Shown piece after piece: positions 26,169-33,901 of a stretch of DNA of 44,432 bases. Below the pieces are notes generated by a model that worked only from the letters and a program-made list of their open reading frames with translations, ran no database searches and had not been told where the DNA came from. Origin of the DNA: Planctomycetota bacterium. GTDB taxonomy: Bacteria > Planctomycetota > Planctomycetia > Planctomycetales > Planctomycetaceae. Every line of letters begins with the position of its first letter. Within the stretch, counting starts at the first letter, position 1. Where the stretch lies: contig JAURQH010000048.1 of the NCBI GenBank assembly GCA_030836185.1, positions 1 to 44,432 on the forward strand, given 5' to 3'. The position numbers and the translations under genes are program-made.

Positions 26169-26621
26169 TCAGGATCGATATTCCGATTCGATTTGCTGAA
26201 TTTTCTCGACGCGACGGGCGTGTCGTCCTCCCTCAAACTCGGTCCTCGCCCAAATCTCCACCATCCGATTCACGACATTATCGGCTAAAAGGTCGGCAGA
26301 CAGGCACATGACATTGGCGTCATTGTGCCGACGACTCATCTCGGCAGTTAGATCATCGTGACAGTCGGCCGCGCGAACGCCGGGAAACTTGTTAGCAGTG
26401 ATGCACATACCGATGCCGGTACCACAAATCAAAATCCCTCGCTCGACTTTCTTTTCAGAAACGTCCTTGGCAACTTTGGAAGCGAAATCAGGGTAATCGA
26501 CGCTTTCCCCGGCATCTTTTGGTCCATAATCAACAACCTCATGCCCCATGCGTGTCAATAAATCGCTAAGTCGCGATTTGACCTGAACTCCACGGTGATC
26601 ACTGGCAATGGCAAATTTCAT
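26169..26621 (-). CDS. rpiB: ribose-5-phosphate isomerase B
   Basis: A 150-residue cytosolic enzyme of the pentose phosphate pathway, interconverting ribose 5-phosphate and ribulose 5-phosphate. The RpiB/LacAB fold is shown by KFAIASDHRGVQVK, DYPDFASKVA, GILICGTGIGMCITANKFPG (active-site Cys and anion loop) and SRRHNDANVMCLSAD. ATG 26621 starts at the first strand of the family; a longer frame to 26669 has no ribosome site. It is co-directional with the glycine-cleavage genes, with 128 bp to gcvH, and could share their transcript. Confidence 0.96.
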   Translation of the reverse strand: MKFAIASDHRGVQVKSRLSDLLTRMGHEVVDYGPKDAGESVDYPDFASKVAKDVSEKKVERGILICGTGIGMCITANKFPGVRAADCHDDLTAEMSRRHNDANVMCLSADLLADNVVNRMVEIWARTEFEGGRHARRVEKIQQIESEYRS

Positions 26622-26721
26622 TCGAGTTTTCGCTTCTGTAGTCCGATGCAGGAACGCTCTTGATAGCATTCTGAAGTATTCGGACTTCTCTTATCAAAAA
26701 TAACAAAATGTATTTCGAGTC

Positions 26722-27831
26722 TTAATCAATTTCGTCGAGCAACACCTTCAAGTAAGACTCAATCTCGGCTTTACAATCTTCGTATTCCATGAGACCGCCT
26801 CCAATCGGATCGGAAACATCGCGTCCTTCCGGTGATAGTAAACGAATCTTCCCTGCCAAATCGGGACGGCTCATCAGAATGGCCTGACGGTGACCATTCG
26901 TCAAAGTCAAAATATGATCTGTCTGATCCAACAACTCTTCTGTCAGTTGCCGACTTTCGTGGCCGCTGATATCGATCTCATCGTCTAGCAATAGCTGAAC
27001 CGCTTCCGGGGATGCGGGATACCCATTGCTGGCCGAAACTCCAGCCGAACCGACAAGAAATCCTCGTTCTGCCAGATCCGCCTCTTCGCATTGTAGCTTC
27101 TCAGCCAGCATTTTACGAAGCAACCCTTCCGCCATAGGACTGCGGCAGGTGTTTCCGGTGCAAACAAATAAGTAGGAAAGACCAGTCATTTTTTTCAAAT
27201 ATGATTGAGTAAGTATCCCAGAATGAATGACCCCCCAGTCGTCACCTTTAAGTTCAACGATGGTCGGACCTTGTGTCGATCCCGGGGCCCCTGTATGTAC
27301 GAGAAAGTCACTTCCGAGAGGTAAAGAATCGCTCCCCGAGGACTCTGACGCGGCTGATACCTTATCAACAGGAATCGGCGAGGTCAAAACCAACGGACCC
27401 GACAGCAATTTCTGTAAGTCCCTGATAAAATGCGATTTCGGACTGAGAATTTGTAATTTCTGACCTGTTGTCAGTCTCTGTTGAGTATTTCCCGGTAAGC
27501 CTTCCAGTAAACCAAACGGCAAATCAACACCGATTTCAATTTGTAACCCTCCGGGCCAACAGCGAGTCATCAGACGACGACCGACCTCGGAGATCTCTTC
27601 CAGATAATCCAAGGCTTGCTGATATCCGGTCAGGCATAAACAGAGTGATTGCCCCGGAAGCAGATGTCCCGCCATTCTCTCAATTGCTGCGGGACGTTGC
27701 GACCACCCTACACACACGACTCCCGTGTCGATGGCAGTCTGTATCACTTCGCCCCCCGCCAAGCGCGAAATGACATCCACAACGACATCGCGTCGATTCT
27801 CAGAACCTTGATAGTCAATATGAGAGCTCAT
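26722..27831 (-). CDS. fusion of a diverged YrdC/Sua5 domain with a low-molecular-weight protein tyrosine phosphatase
   Basis: A 369-residue two-domain protein. Residues about 15-205 are a YrdC/Sua5-like domain (GGEVIQTAIDTGVVCVG, CWPGGLQIEI, LSGPLVLTSP), but the usual N-terminal K-x-R-x(2)-KP-type substrate motif is not recognisable, so threonylcarbamoyl-AMP synthesis is doubtful. Residues about 215-369 are a LMW phosphatase: the P-loop FVCTGNTCRSPMAEG carries the catalytic Cys-x5-Arg, and a DPIGGGLMEYEDCKAEI segment supplies the general-acid Asp. The phosphatase half appears intact and may act on phosphotyrosine or, as with YwlE-like enzymes, phosphoarginine. It has no strong ribosome site at ATG 27831. 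It could instead be two separately functioning enzymes on one chain. Confidence 0.85.
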   Translation of the reverse strand: MSSHIDYQGSENRRDVVVDVISRLAGGEVIQTAIDTGVVCVGWSQRPAAIERMAGHLLPGQSLCLCLTGYQQALDYLEEISEVGRRLMTRCWPGGLQIEIGVDLPFGLLEGLPGNTQQRLTTGQKLQILSPKSHFIRDLQKLLSGPLVLTSPIPVDKVSAASESSGSDSLPLGSDFLVHTGAPGSTQGPTIVELKGDDWGVIHSGILTQSYLKKMTGLSYLFVCTGNTCRSPMAEGLLRKMLAEKLQCEEADLAERGFLVGSAGVSASNGYPASPEAVQLLLDDEIDISGHESRQLTEELLDQTDHILTLTNGHRQAILMSRPDLAGKIRLLSPEGRDVSDPIGGGLMEYEDCKAEIESYLKVLLDEID

Positions 27832-27944
27832 AGATAAACGTAACTCAGACGGGAACTTCTGAATCTTCGCCCTTCACGCGGTGGGGAACAAGTCTTCAAT
27901 GGTAAAAACCGCAGAATCCCCGCAGAGGAATCAACACGACAGTT

Positions 27945-28877
27945 TTAATCCTGGTAGCGAACGGGACTCCAGTCTTTGGCATGTTCGCACATCTTCTCCA
28001 GTTTCTTCGGATCGTGACTGCACGCCACAATTCCCGGTAGGCGAAGCATATCAGCCCGGTCGTCGAGCCATAGTTCCTCAAAATGCACCGGTTCACCGCT
28101 ATGCACCCACAAGGCGTCTCCACCGAGAATCCGGGCAATCTGCAAAGAGACTGGAAAATCGTACACATTGGGTGAATGGATCAAAGATCCGCCGAACTCA
28201 CCCGTCGCAAACAAAGCAAAAATACAACCGGGCATCGTGTCGGCGGTGAAGCCTTCCAAGCCGATTTCAGACAATCCAGCCGCACGCTCGGTGTCGGCGT
28301 CTTGGAACCCGATCATATAGATCTTGTCAGAATCGGGGCGATTCTCTGCCGTGATGGGCGTCATCGAGTCCAATGCCTCTCGTCCCGGAACCGACCAATC
28401 ATCAGCTCCGCAGCGGATTGTCTCTCCAGAAACTTCGACCCACGTTCCCTGATCACCGGTCTCGGGAATATAGACGAGCGAATAATGCAACGTATCAACG
28501 GTTCGCAGACTCAGCATGACCGCGTAGCCATTGCCGGTCTTATCACGATATTGTTTCGTGCCGTCAATCGGGTCGAGACAAATCGTGTACGGACTCTCCT
28601 CGGGAAATCGTCCGAGATCACCCGTGGTTTCTTCCGCTTCGATACGGCATTCCTGCAAAATGGGATCGGCATCGCGAATCGCGGCGATCAACAACTCCTG
28701 CACGGTCAAATCGGCCAGCGTCAGCGCATCGGTCATCGGGCTGCCCGACTCTTTTTTCCCTTCAATGGAGATGCTGTGATAGCGCAACTGTTTCGCAACG
28801 GCACCGCTCCAACGAAACGCATCGGGCATGTGCTTTCCAAGAGCGGCGACGACTTGTTGTAACTTTTGATCAGACAT
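27945..28877 (-). CDS. inositol-monophosphatase-family phosphatase (CysQ/bisphosphate-nucleotidase type)
   Basis: A 310-residue cytosolic Mg-dependent phosphatase. The metal site is seen in EAEETTGD and LDPIDGTKQY (the DPIDGT signature). The C-terminal motif is IHSPNVYDFPVSLQIA instead of the usual WDxAAG, so the substrate may not be inositol phosphate; CysQ-like dephosphorylation of 3'-phosphoadenosine 5'-phosphate is one possibility. The start at ATG 28877 is preceded by an A-rich leader (ACAAAGCACAAAAAAA) without Shine-Dalgarno sequence. It lies 43 bp after the half macro domain on the same strand. Confidence 0.85.
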   Translation of the reverse strand: MSDQKLQQVVAALGKHMPDAFRWSGAVAKQLRYHSISIEGKKESGSPMTDALTLADLTVQELLIAAIRDADPILQECRIEAEETTGDLGRFPEESPYTICLDPIDGTKQYRDKTGNGYAVMLSLRTVDTLHYSLVYIPETGDQGTWVEVSGETIRCGADDWSVPGREALDSMTPITAENRPDSDKIYMIGFQDADTERAAGLSEIGLEGFTADTMPGCIFALFATGEFGGSLIHSPNVYDFPVSLQIARILGGDALWVHSGEPVHFEELWLDDRADMLRLPGIVACSHDPKKLEKMCEHAKDWSPVRYQD

Positions 28878-28920
28878 TTTTTTTGTGCTTTGTTTTTTGT
28901 GTTTGGTTGGCTGTTCTTAG

Positions 28921-29124
28921 TCAGCGGGTTGTTGTTGGTCGATAGCTCACAATAATAACCGTTCCCTCAAATTCGCCACTGGACAGTTCATCTTGAATGA
29001 TCCCCATCACTGACTCTTCGTCGTGACCCCCGGTCCCTGCTCCAATTAGGGGTAGTGCAACTGATTGAAACTTGTGGTCTGATGCGACTTTCAGAGCGTT
29101 GCGAACGGAGCTCAATTCCATCAC
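28921..29124 (-). CDS. C-terminal half of a macro domain, translationally coupled
   Basis: A 67-residue product matching the second half of a macro domain: SVRNALKVASDHKFQSVALP, LIGAGTGGHDEESVMGIIQDEL and IVSYRP. A complete macro domain is about 140-170 residues; the first half, which holds the GDIT and VNAAN-like ligand loops, is missing. The start is GTG 29124 followed by ATG 29121, overlapping the TGA stop of the ATP-grasp gene (GTGATG), so ribosomes could re-initiate here. It may be a decayed fragment, or a short protein that keeps the GAGTGG loop. Complete ADP-ribose hydrolysis is unlikely. Confidence 0.6.
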   Translation of the reverse strand: MMELSSVRNALKVASDHKFQSVALPLIGAGTGGHDEESVMGIIQDELSSGEFEGTVIIVSYRPTTTR

Positions 29125-30032
29125 TTATTGACGACAACTTGATCATTCAGTGTGTGGGAATACTCGTAACTCAAACTCTCCAAAAAACGCTTCGCCACAT
29201 CAATCCCCGTCGCTCGTTGAAATGCGCGCCACCCCGGCACTGCGTTCACTTCGATGACAAACGTGTTTCCATCAGCATCGGTTAATAGATCGACTCCCGC
29301 AATTCGGCTATCAATGGTCTCGCTCGCTTTGAGAGCAAGATTGACCTGCTCCGCCGTCGGTTCGATTTTTTGAACCGATCCATTACGAGCCACGTTCGTG
29401 CGAAAATCATCGGGAGACTCCCGCTTCATTGCACCGACAACTTCTCCGTCGAGAACCAAAACCCGAGTATCAAACCCCGCATGAGAGACAAACTGCTGTA
29501 AGTAGAGAACTGCATTGAGTCGTTCGAGTGTCCGAAACGTCCGAAACGCCAAATCGGGATCACTGACTCGGACGATGCCACGTCCTTCGGCTCCGAACAC
29601 CGGTTTCACGACGACATCACCGCCGAGTTGTACGAAGGCTTCGAGTGCGTCGTCAGACGATTCTCCCACCCATGTCGACGGAACCGGCAATCCAACAGCA
29701 GCCAGTTTCGCGGTTGTCAGTGATTTATCAACGGCACATTCGATGGCCCGCGGAGAATTGACGACCAGTTTCCCCGCAGACTGTAACTGCCCGAGAATGT
29801 CCATGCGCGTCACGACTTCTTCGAGCGAGCCGGGGGGCATCGTCCGTACAATGAAGGCATCGAAATCTTTGAGTGCCAATTGATCGCAGAAAAACTGTGT
29901 ACCTTGCTGAGTCACATTCATCGAGAGACGACGGAAGTCGAGGCGAATGGCCTCGCAGTTCAAACTTCTGGCAGCACGCTGCAAATCGTCAACGTACCAA
30001 CTCCCCTCATTACCGAAGATGCCGATCTTCAC
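29121..30032 (-). CDS. RimK-like ATP-grasp ligase next to mch
   Basis: A 303-residue ATP-grasp enzyme, probably a carboxylate-amine ligase of the RimK family adding an amino acid such as glutamate. ATP-grasp motifs are GGDVVVKPVFGAEGRGIVRV, YLQQFVSHAGFDTRVLVLDG, SRIAGVDLLTDADGNTFVIEV and NAVPGWRAF. It overlaps the mch stop by 4 bp. From established knowledge of H4MPT gene clusters in methylotrophs and planctomycetes, a RimK-like ligase often stands beside mch and is thought to modify the cofactor (tetrahydromethanopterin glutamylation); the substrate here is inferred from this neighbourhood only. Confidence 0.9.
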   Translation of the reverse strand: MKIGIFGNEGSWYVDDLQRAARSLNCEAIRLDFRRLSMNVTQQGTQFFCDQLALKDFDAFIVRTMPPGSLEEVVTRMDILGQLQSAGKLVVNSPRAIECAVDKSLTTAKLAAVGLPVPSTWVGESSDDALEAFVQLGGDVVVKPVFGAEGRGIVRVSDPDLAFRTFRTLERLNAVLYLQQFVSHAGFDTRVLVLDGEVVGAMKRESPDDFRTNVARNGSVQKIEPTAEQVNLALKASETIDSRIAGVDLLTDADGNTFVIEVNAVPGWRAFQRATGIDVAKRFLESLSYEYSHTLNDQVVVNK

Positions 30033-31012
30033 GCCGATGCCTCCGGCGTTTCCGAAAGCTCGGGAACCTGAAACGACTCTTCCAGAATTTCGGGATTTAA
30101 TTTTCCGTAGCGGAACACCCGACCGGAATCAAGATTTTGAATCATAATACTGGCTGGAGAGAACAAATGCGGATCGATCTTGTAAAAGTCGCGACCCGCA
30201 TTTTCAAAAATTTCCAGGAAGGGACGACCATAATCCGAGCTTGCTTCTGCGGGAATTCGATCTCCAATCGCTTCAATGGCCGAATCGTCACCTGTCACCC
30301 ACAAAGAAACATTCGCACCATAGAGCACAGCATCATTGGTCCGGCCAATTCCTTCCAGATCACTTTCAGCAACCGGGGGCAGGGGAGCCGTTCCGAATCC
30401 ACACTCTACATTTTTCACGTCGTAACCCAGTTCGTGCATTTTGTGCAGCGCGGTCTCGACCGAGCGAGCAACAACTTGCAATGTTCCTGCGAGAGAAGCA
30501 GTCGGTGCGACCACCAACGCCAGATTTTCCGGTTTGACTCCACACTTCTCGGCAACGTCTCGACATAATTCATCAGTAGGAAGTTGTGCGGATTCAATCA
30601 CTCCCACTGCGTGCTCGGTCGTCTCTTTCATCCCGATGTCTGCAAAGATGGCTTCACGACCAGCCGCCGCACGCATCGGACCGGACCCCATCCCAAAGTA
30701 TCCGTCGTAAGCCAATTGCCACCCGGCATATTGGCTCGCCAGACAGGCGGCGACAGGATGATCGGTCCAAGTACAAATGGTAGGCCAGTTCAGTTCACCC
30801 AGATGACCGTTTGAAAGCGAAACACGTCCCAATCCCGCCAGGCAAAGTTCAGCGAGTCGCAACCCGGCATCAATTCCACCACGTGCTTTCACTCCAAAAT
30901 CAAAAACTTCAGTCCCACAAGCGAGAGTTTTCTGGGCACTTTTCAGTTCAATATCATCCCGACGGATGTTCTCAATCAGTTTCCAGGCATGTTCGTTCAG
31001 TCCTAGGGACAT
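30029..31012 (-). CDS. mch: methenyltetrahydromethanopterin cyclohydrolase
   Basis: A 327-residue cytosolic enzyme that interconverts methenyl- and formyl-tetrahydromethanopterin in the archaeal-type C1 pathway. Clear family features: NEHAWKLIENI, ACGTEVFDFGVKARGGIDAG, GHLGELNWPTICTWTDHPVA, GYFGMGSGPMRA, VVAPTASLAGTLQVVARSVE and VECGFGTAPLPPVAESDLE. Length is typical of bacterial and archaeal Mch. It is the first gene of a minus-strand run with the RimK-like ligase (4-bp overlap). Other H4MPT genes (fae, fhc, mtdB) are not in the window, so the pathway must be completed elsewhere. Confidence 0.96.
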   Translation of the reverse strand: MSLGLNEHAWKLIENIRRDDIELKSAQKTLACGTEVFDFGVKARGGIDAGLRLAELCLAGLGRVSLSNGHLGELNWPTICTWTDHPVAACLASQYAGWQLAYDGYFGMGSGPMRAAAGREAIFADIGMKETTEHAVGVIESAQLPTDELCRDVAEKCGVKPENLALVVAPTASLAGTLQVVARSVETALHKMHELGYDVKNVECGFGTAPLPPVAESDLEGIGRTNDAVLYGANVSLWVTGDDSAIEAIGDRIPAEASSDYGRPFLEIFENAGRDFYKIDPHLFSPASIMIQNLDSGRVFRYGKLNPEILEESFQVPELSETPEASA

Positions 31013-31269
31013 GAGGCAACTTTCAGATGGGTGGGAATTCTTTGCGGATATGAATTGTTGATTGTCGCCGCCTGAACGCTGGAAATCAAACCATCTGAGG
31101 GACTCAAAACAGGAGAAGTCGTTTTGAGAGCAAATTGACCTGTCAATTCACCTATTTTATATAAAACCTGTTGCCTGCGGTGGTTTTGAAAACGAATGAA
31201 TAATTCAGTATCATCACCCGACAGATACAATCGCTGATCAAGACTTGCATTAATTGATGACAAAACAGC
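31013..31269. other. non-coding region upstream of mch
   Basis: No credible gene. A minus-strand frame (31003-31263) lacks a ribosome site and any recognisable family. The stretch probably holds the promoter of mch, but I could not pick out a clear -35/-10 pair. The GTAGG-headed repeats begin at 31270. Confidence 0.5.
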
Positions 31270-31290
31270 GTAGGGCCGGTTTCCACCGGC
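31270..31290 (+). repeat. GTAGG-headed hairpin
   Basis: GTAGGGCCGGT at 31270 is followed by TTCCACCGGC; GCCGGT and ACCGGC form a 6-bp stem with a TTCC loop. It shares the GTAGG head and hairpin layout of the composite repeats at 31314-31438 and 33749-33859. Confidence 0.75.
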
Positions 31291-31313
31291 AAAGAGACCA
31301 ACAGTATTATGAA

Positions 31314-31438
31314 GTAGGGCAGGGGCCTCCCTGCCATGAGATAATTAGACAGGAGAGTAGAATTCCCCCGTAGGCTGGGACTGGTCCCAGCAACAACAAG
31401 TAAGACCGTAACACAACGTCAGGCACAGCCTGACCTAC
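31314..31438 (+). repeat. composite palindromic intergenic repeat, copy 1
   Basis: Three hairpins: GTAGGGCAGG... with stem GGCAGGG/CCTCCCTGCC-type (31314-31335), GTAGGCTGGGAC-TG-GTCCCAGC (31370-31391) and, inverted, TCAGGCACAGCCTGACCTAC (31419-31438). The spacer CAACAACAAG after the second hairpin is also conserved in copy 2 (33749-33859). The head GTAGG precedes each stem (CTAC in the inverted one), like REP elements mobilised by RAYT transposases. It ends 40 bp before the phosphofructokinase start codon. Confidence 0.85.
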
Positions 31439-31478
31439 AAACACTCAATTCAATATCAATCACACCAAGGACTTCATT

Positions 31479-32801
31479 GTGGCTGAACCCAAAAATATGA
31501 TTGTCGCTCAATCTGGCGGCCCATCTCCCGTTATCAATAATACCGTTCGCGGCATTGTCGAAACCGCACGAGAGATGTCCGAGATCGGCACCGTTTACGG
31601 TGGATTTCATGGCATCGAAGGTGTCCTCAAAGAAGAACTTCTCGACCTGACCGCGCAAAGTCCAGAAGAAATCGCCTTGCTGCGAACGACTCCCGCCGCC
31701 GGTTCCATCGGGACATGCCGCTATAAACTGAAGGATTGGCAGAACGAAGACTTCGACCGCATCATGGAAGTCTTCAAAACCCACAACATCGGCTACTTCG
31801 TCTATGTCGGCGGCAACGATTCCATGGACACGGCCAACAAAGTGGCCAACATTGCTCGCGAGCGAGGTCTCGATGTCTGTGGCCTCGGTGGTCCCAAGAC
31901 TATCGATAATGATGTCGGCGACAGCGAATTCAAACTGATCGACCATACGCCAGGCTACGGTTCAACGGCTCGTTATTGGTCAAATTTCATCCAAATGTCG
32001 AATGAAGAAAACAACGGCAGTTGCCCTGCCGACCCCGTTTTGGTCTGCCAAGCGATGGGCCGTAAGATCGGATATATTCCGGCTGCCGCTCGACTCGCCG
32101 ATCCGAATCGGGAAATGCCGCTGCAAATCTATTTGGCTGAGAAAAAAGTGACGCTGGAACAGATTCAACACAACATCAACGAATGCCTGAAAGAACACGG
32201 ACGAGCGATTGTCGTCGTCAGTGAAGGGCTCGAAATCGAAGGTTTGGAAATCCCCGAAGAGTTCGTCGTTCGCGACTCATTCGGCCACGCGATGTTGTCA
32301 TCAAGCAAGATCACCATTGCTCAGATGCTGGTGAATGCCCTCAACGACGACAAATTCAAACTGGCCGTCAAAGGGGCCGCCCGCTGTAATGTGCCGGGAA
32401 CTCACCAGCGCAATGACATAGTCCATGCCTCGAACGTCGACCTGACCGAAAGTTATTACGTCGGCCAGAAAGCAGCCCTCATGGCGGCCGCCGGCGAACA
32501 TGGTTACATGGCATCGATCCTGCGTGCTGACCGCGAGAACTACACCATCGAATATGGCAAAGCTCCGTTGTCAGAAGTCGCCAATAGCGAACGTCACTTC
32601 CCGTCCGACTGGATCACTGAATGCGGGACCGACGTGACCGACGATTTCGTCAAATACGCTCGCCCCTTGATTGGCGACAACTGGGTCAGCGTGCCGATCA
32701 TCGATGGCCGGATTCGCTTGGCACAACTCGATAAAATTTACGCCGACCAGAAACTGGGCTCGTACATTCCCCAAGCAGATCGCATGAAAGCTCCCGAGTA
32801 G
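31479..32801 (+). CDS. phosphofructokinase, probably PPi-dependent
   Basis: A 440-residue group A phosphofructokinase acting in glycolysis or gluconeogenesis on fructose 6-phosphate. Motifs are AQSGGPSPVINNT, VYVGGNDSMDTANKVA, GGPKTIDNDVG and HTPGYGSTARYW. PKTIDND (Lys instead of Gly) and GGND rather than GGDGS are typical of pyrophosphate-using enzymes, so a reversible PPi:fructose-6-phosphate phosphotransferase is the better call; ATP use cannot be excluded. GTG 31479 has AAGGA 8 bases upstream. The composite repeat ends 40 bp before the start and may influence its mRNA leader. Confidence 0.92.
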   Translation: MAEPKNMIVAQSGGPSPVINNTVRGIVETAREMSEIGTVYGGFHGIEGVLKEELLDLTAQSPEEIALLRTTPAAGSIGTCRYKLKDWQNEDFDRIMEVFKTHNIGYFVYVGGNDSMDTANKVANIARERGLDVCGLGGPKTIDNDVGDSEFKLIDHTPGYGSTARYWSNFIQMSNEENNGSCPADPVLVCQAMGRKIGYIPAAARLADPNREMPLQIYLAEKKVTLEQIQHNINECLKEHGRAIVVVSEGLEIEGLEIPEEFVVRDSFGHAMLSSSKITIAQMLVNALNDDKFKLAVKGAARCNVPGTHQRNDIVHASNVDLTESYYVGQKAALMAAAGEHGYMASILRADRENYTIEYGKAPLSEVANSERHFPSDWITECGTDVTDDFVKYARPLIGDNWVSVPIIDGRIRLAQLDKIYADQKLGSYIPQADRMKAPE

Positions 32802-32832
32802 AGATTAGGAATTAGAAACTAGCAATTAGATT

Positions 32833-32852
32833 GTAGGGTCCGCTGTGCGGAC
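32833..32852 (+). repeat. GTAGG-headed hairpin after phosphofructokinase
   Basis: GTAGGGTCCGCTGTGCGGAC: the head GTAGG and a 6-bp stem GTCCGC/GCGGAC around TGT. It is a single-unit member of the same repeat style, between the phosphofructokinase and the membrane-protein gene. Confidence 0.7.
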
Positions 32853-32906
32853 TGTTCTATCGACGCGAAGAGGCTAAGAAACGCAAAGCTGAAGGAGATG
32901 AACTAC

Positions 32907-33740
32907 ATGACAGAGAATTCAAATCTCGACTCTGCAATTCTTGCTAAACTTCAAGAGCTATGGGAGGATTCCACCGGCCTGGACCCGGAAGACCTTCAAT
33001 TGCAACCGGAAACGACACTAGCTGAGATGATGCAAGCTTATCGAGGCGAATCGTGGCTCTTTACTTGCTTCGATGAAGATTTGAATCTGGACGATCTCTG
33101 TTTTCGGATTGCGAAGGAGTTTTCCTTGGTCGTGCATCGTGACGAATGGATTTCACTTTTTGGAGGAATCTGGGAAGTGAATCAACAAAAAGAATGGGAA
33201 CAATTCCAGCAGCAGTTTACTGTTCAAGATTTGATGGAATTCATTCAAAAACCAAAAGTCAGAATTCAATTTGACTCAGTCAACATCTGCGGGAACTACT
33301 GTGCCCCCGCTGGAGCCTTCTTTGGAATTCGCGAAGTCGTAAACAGTTTAAAGCCCCATTGTGCCAACTTTGGGCCTAGCACGCCTCTACAAAACATTTT
33401 CAAAACTTGCGAACTGAACATTCTCTTGAAAAAGCTGAGTCGTTTAAGCAACACAAATCTCCCTTTGGTTACGGAGAAAATCCCCTCCCCCATACTCTTA
33501 CTCGTTTTATTTATCTCTTCAGTATTTTCATTAGCAGCAGCCTTCGGAACAGCCACCTCAATGACACACGAAATATGGCCTGTAATGTTCATTCTTTTTA
33601 CAGCAGTCTCAGCAGCAATCTTTCTTGGCGGAATACAAGGTTTCTTCAATCGAAACCCCTTCGGATACCGTGTCCCAGAGAATATTCAAACCTTTCGCGA
33701 TTTGGCCGAGTTCATTGCAAAATCTCGTGAGCTTACATAA
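32907..33740 (+). CDS. hypothetical membrane protein with two C-terminal helices
   Basis: A 277-residue protein of unknown function. The first 190 residues are soluble, acidic and aromatic-rich (LQELWEDSTGLDPEDLQLQP, DLNLDDLCFRIAKEFSLVVH), resembling small acyl-carrier-like helical layouts but without a DSL serine motif. Two hydrophobic segments follow (SPILLLVLFISSVFSLAAAF and WPVMFILFTAVSAAIFLGG), then a cytosolic tail. AAGGAG lies 9 bases before ATG 32907; the ATG at 32898 overlaps that site and is unlikely. Base composition is more A+T rich than the neighbours, which may suggest recent gain. Flanked by GTAGG repeats on both sides. Confidence 0.65.
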   Translation: MTENSNLDSAILAKLQELWEDSTGLDPEDLQLQPETTLAEMMQAYRGESWLFTCFDEDLNLDDLCFRIAKEFSLVVHRDEWISLFGGIWEVNQQKEWEQFQQQFTVQDLMEFIQKPKVRIQFDSVNICGNYCAPAGAFFGIREVVNSLKPHCANFGPSTPLQNIFKTCELNILLKKLSRLSNTNLPLVTEKIPSPILLLVLFISSVFSLAAAFGTATSMTHEIWPVMFILFTAVSAAIFLGGIQGFFNRNPFGYRVPENIQTFRDLAEFIAKSRELT

Positions 33741-33748
33741 ATCATATG

Positions 33749-33859
33749 GTAGGGCAGGGGCCTCCCTGCCTCCGAGACAGACCTTACCCCGTAGGCTGGG
33801 ACTGGTCCCAGCAACAACAAGCACCAACGCAACACGACTTCAGGCACAGCCTGACCTAC
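33749..33859 (+). repeat. composite palindromic intergenic repeat, copy 2
   Basis: Same three-part layout as 31314-31438: first hairpin 33749-33770, second GTAGG-CTGGGAC-TG-GTCCCAGC at 33791-33812 followed by CAACAACAAG, and inverted TCAGGCACAGCCTGACCTAC at 33840-33859. Hairpin sequences are identical to copy 1, while the first spacer is 14 bp shorter. It ends 42 bp before the HAD gene start, matching the 40 bp seen in front of the phosphofructokinase. Confidence 0.85.
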
Positions 33860-33901
33860 ACTTTTCCCACCATCCACCTCTATCAATTCAAGAACAACAC
33901 C

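Noticed and set aside
31003-31263. 86-residue minus-strand frame upstream of mch
   Set aside because: No ribosome site, no family and it overlaps the start of mch.
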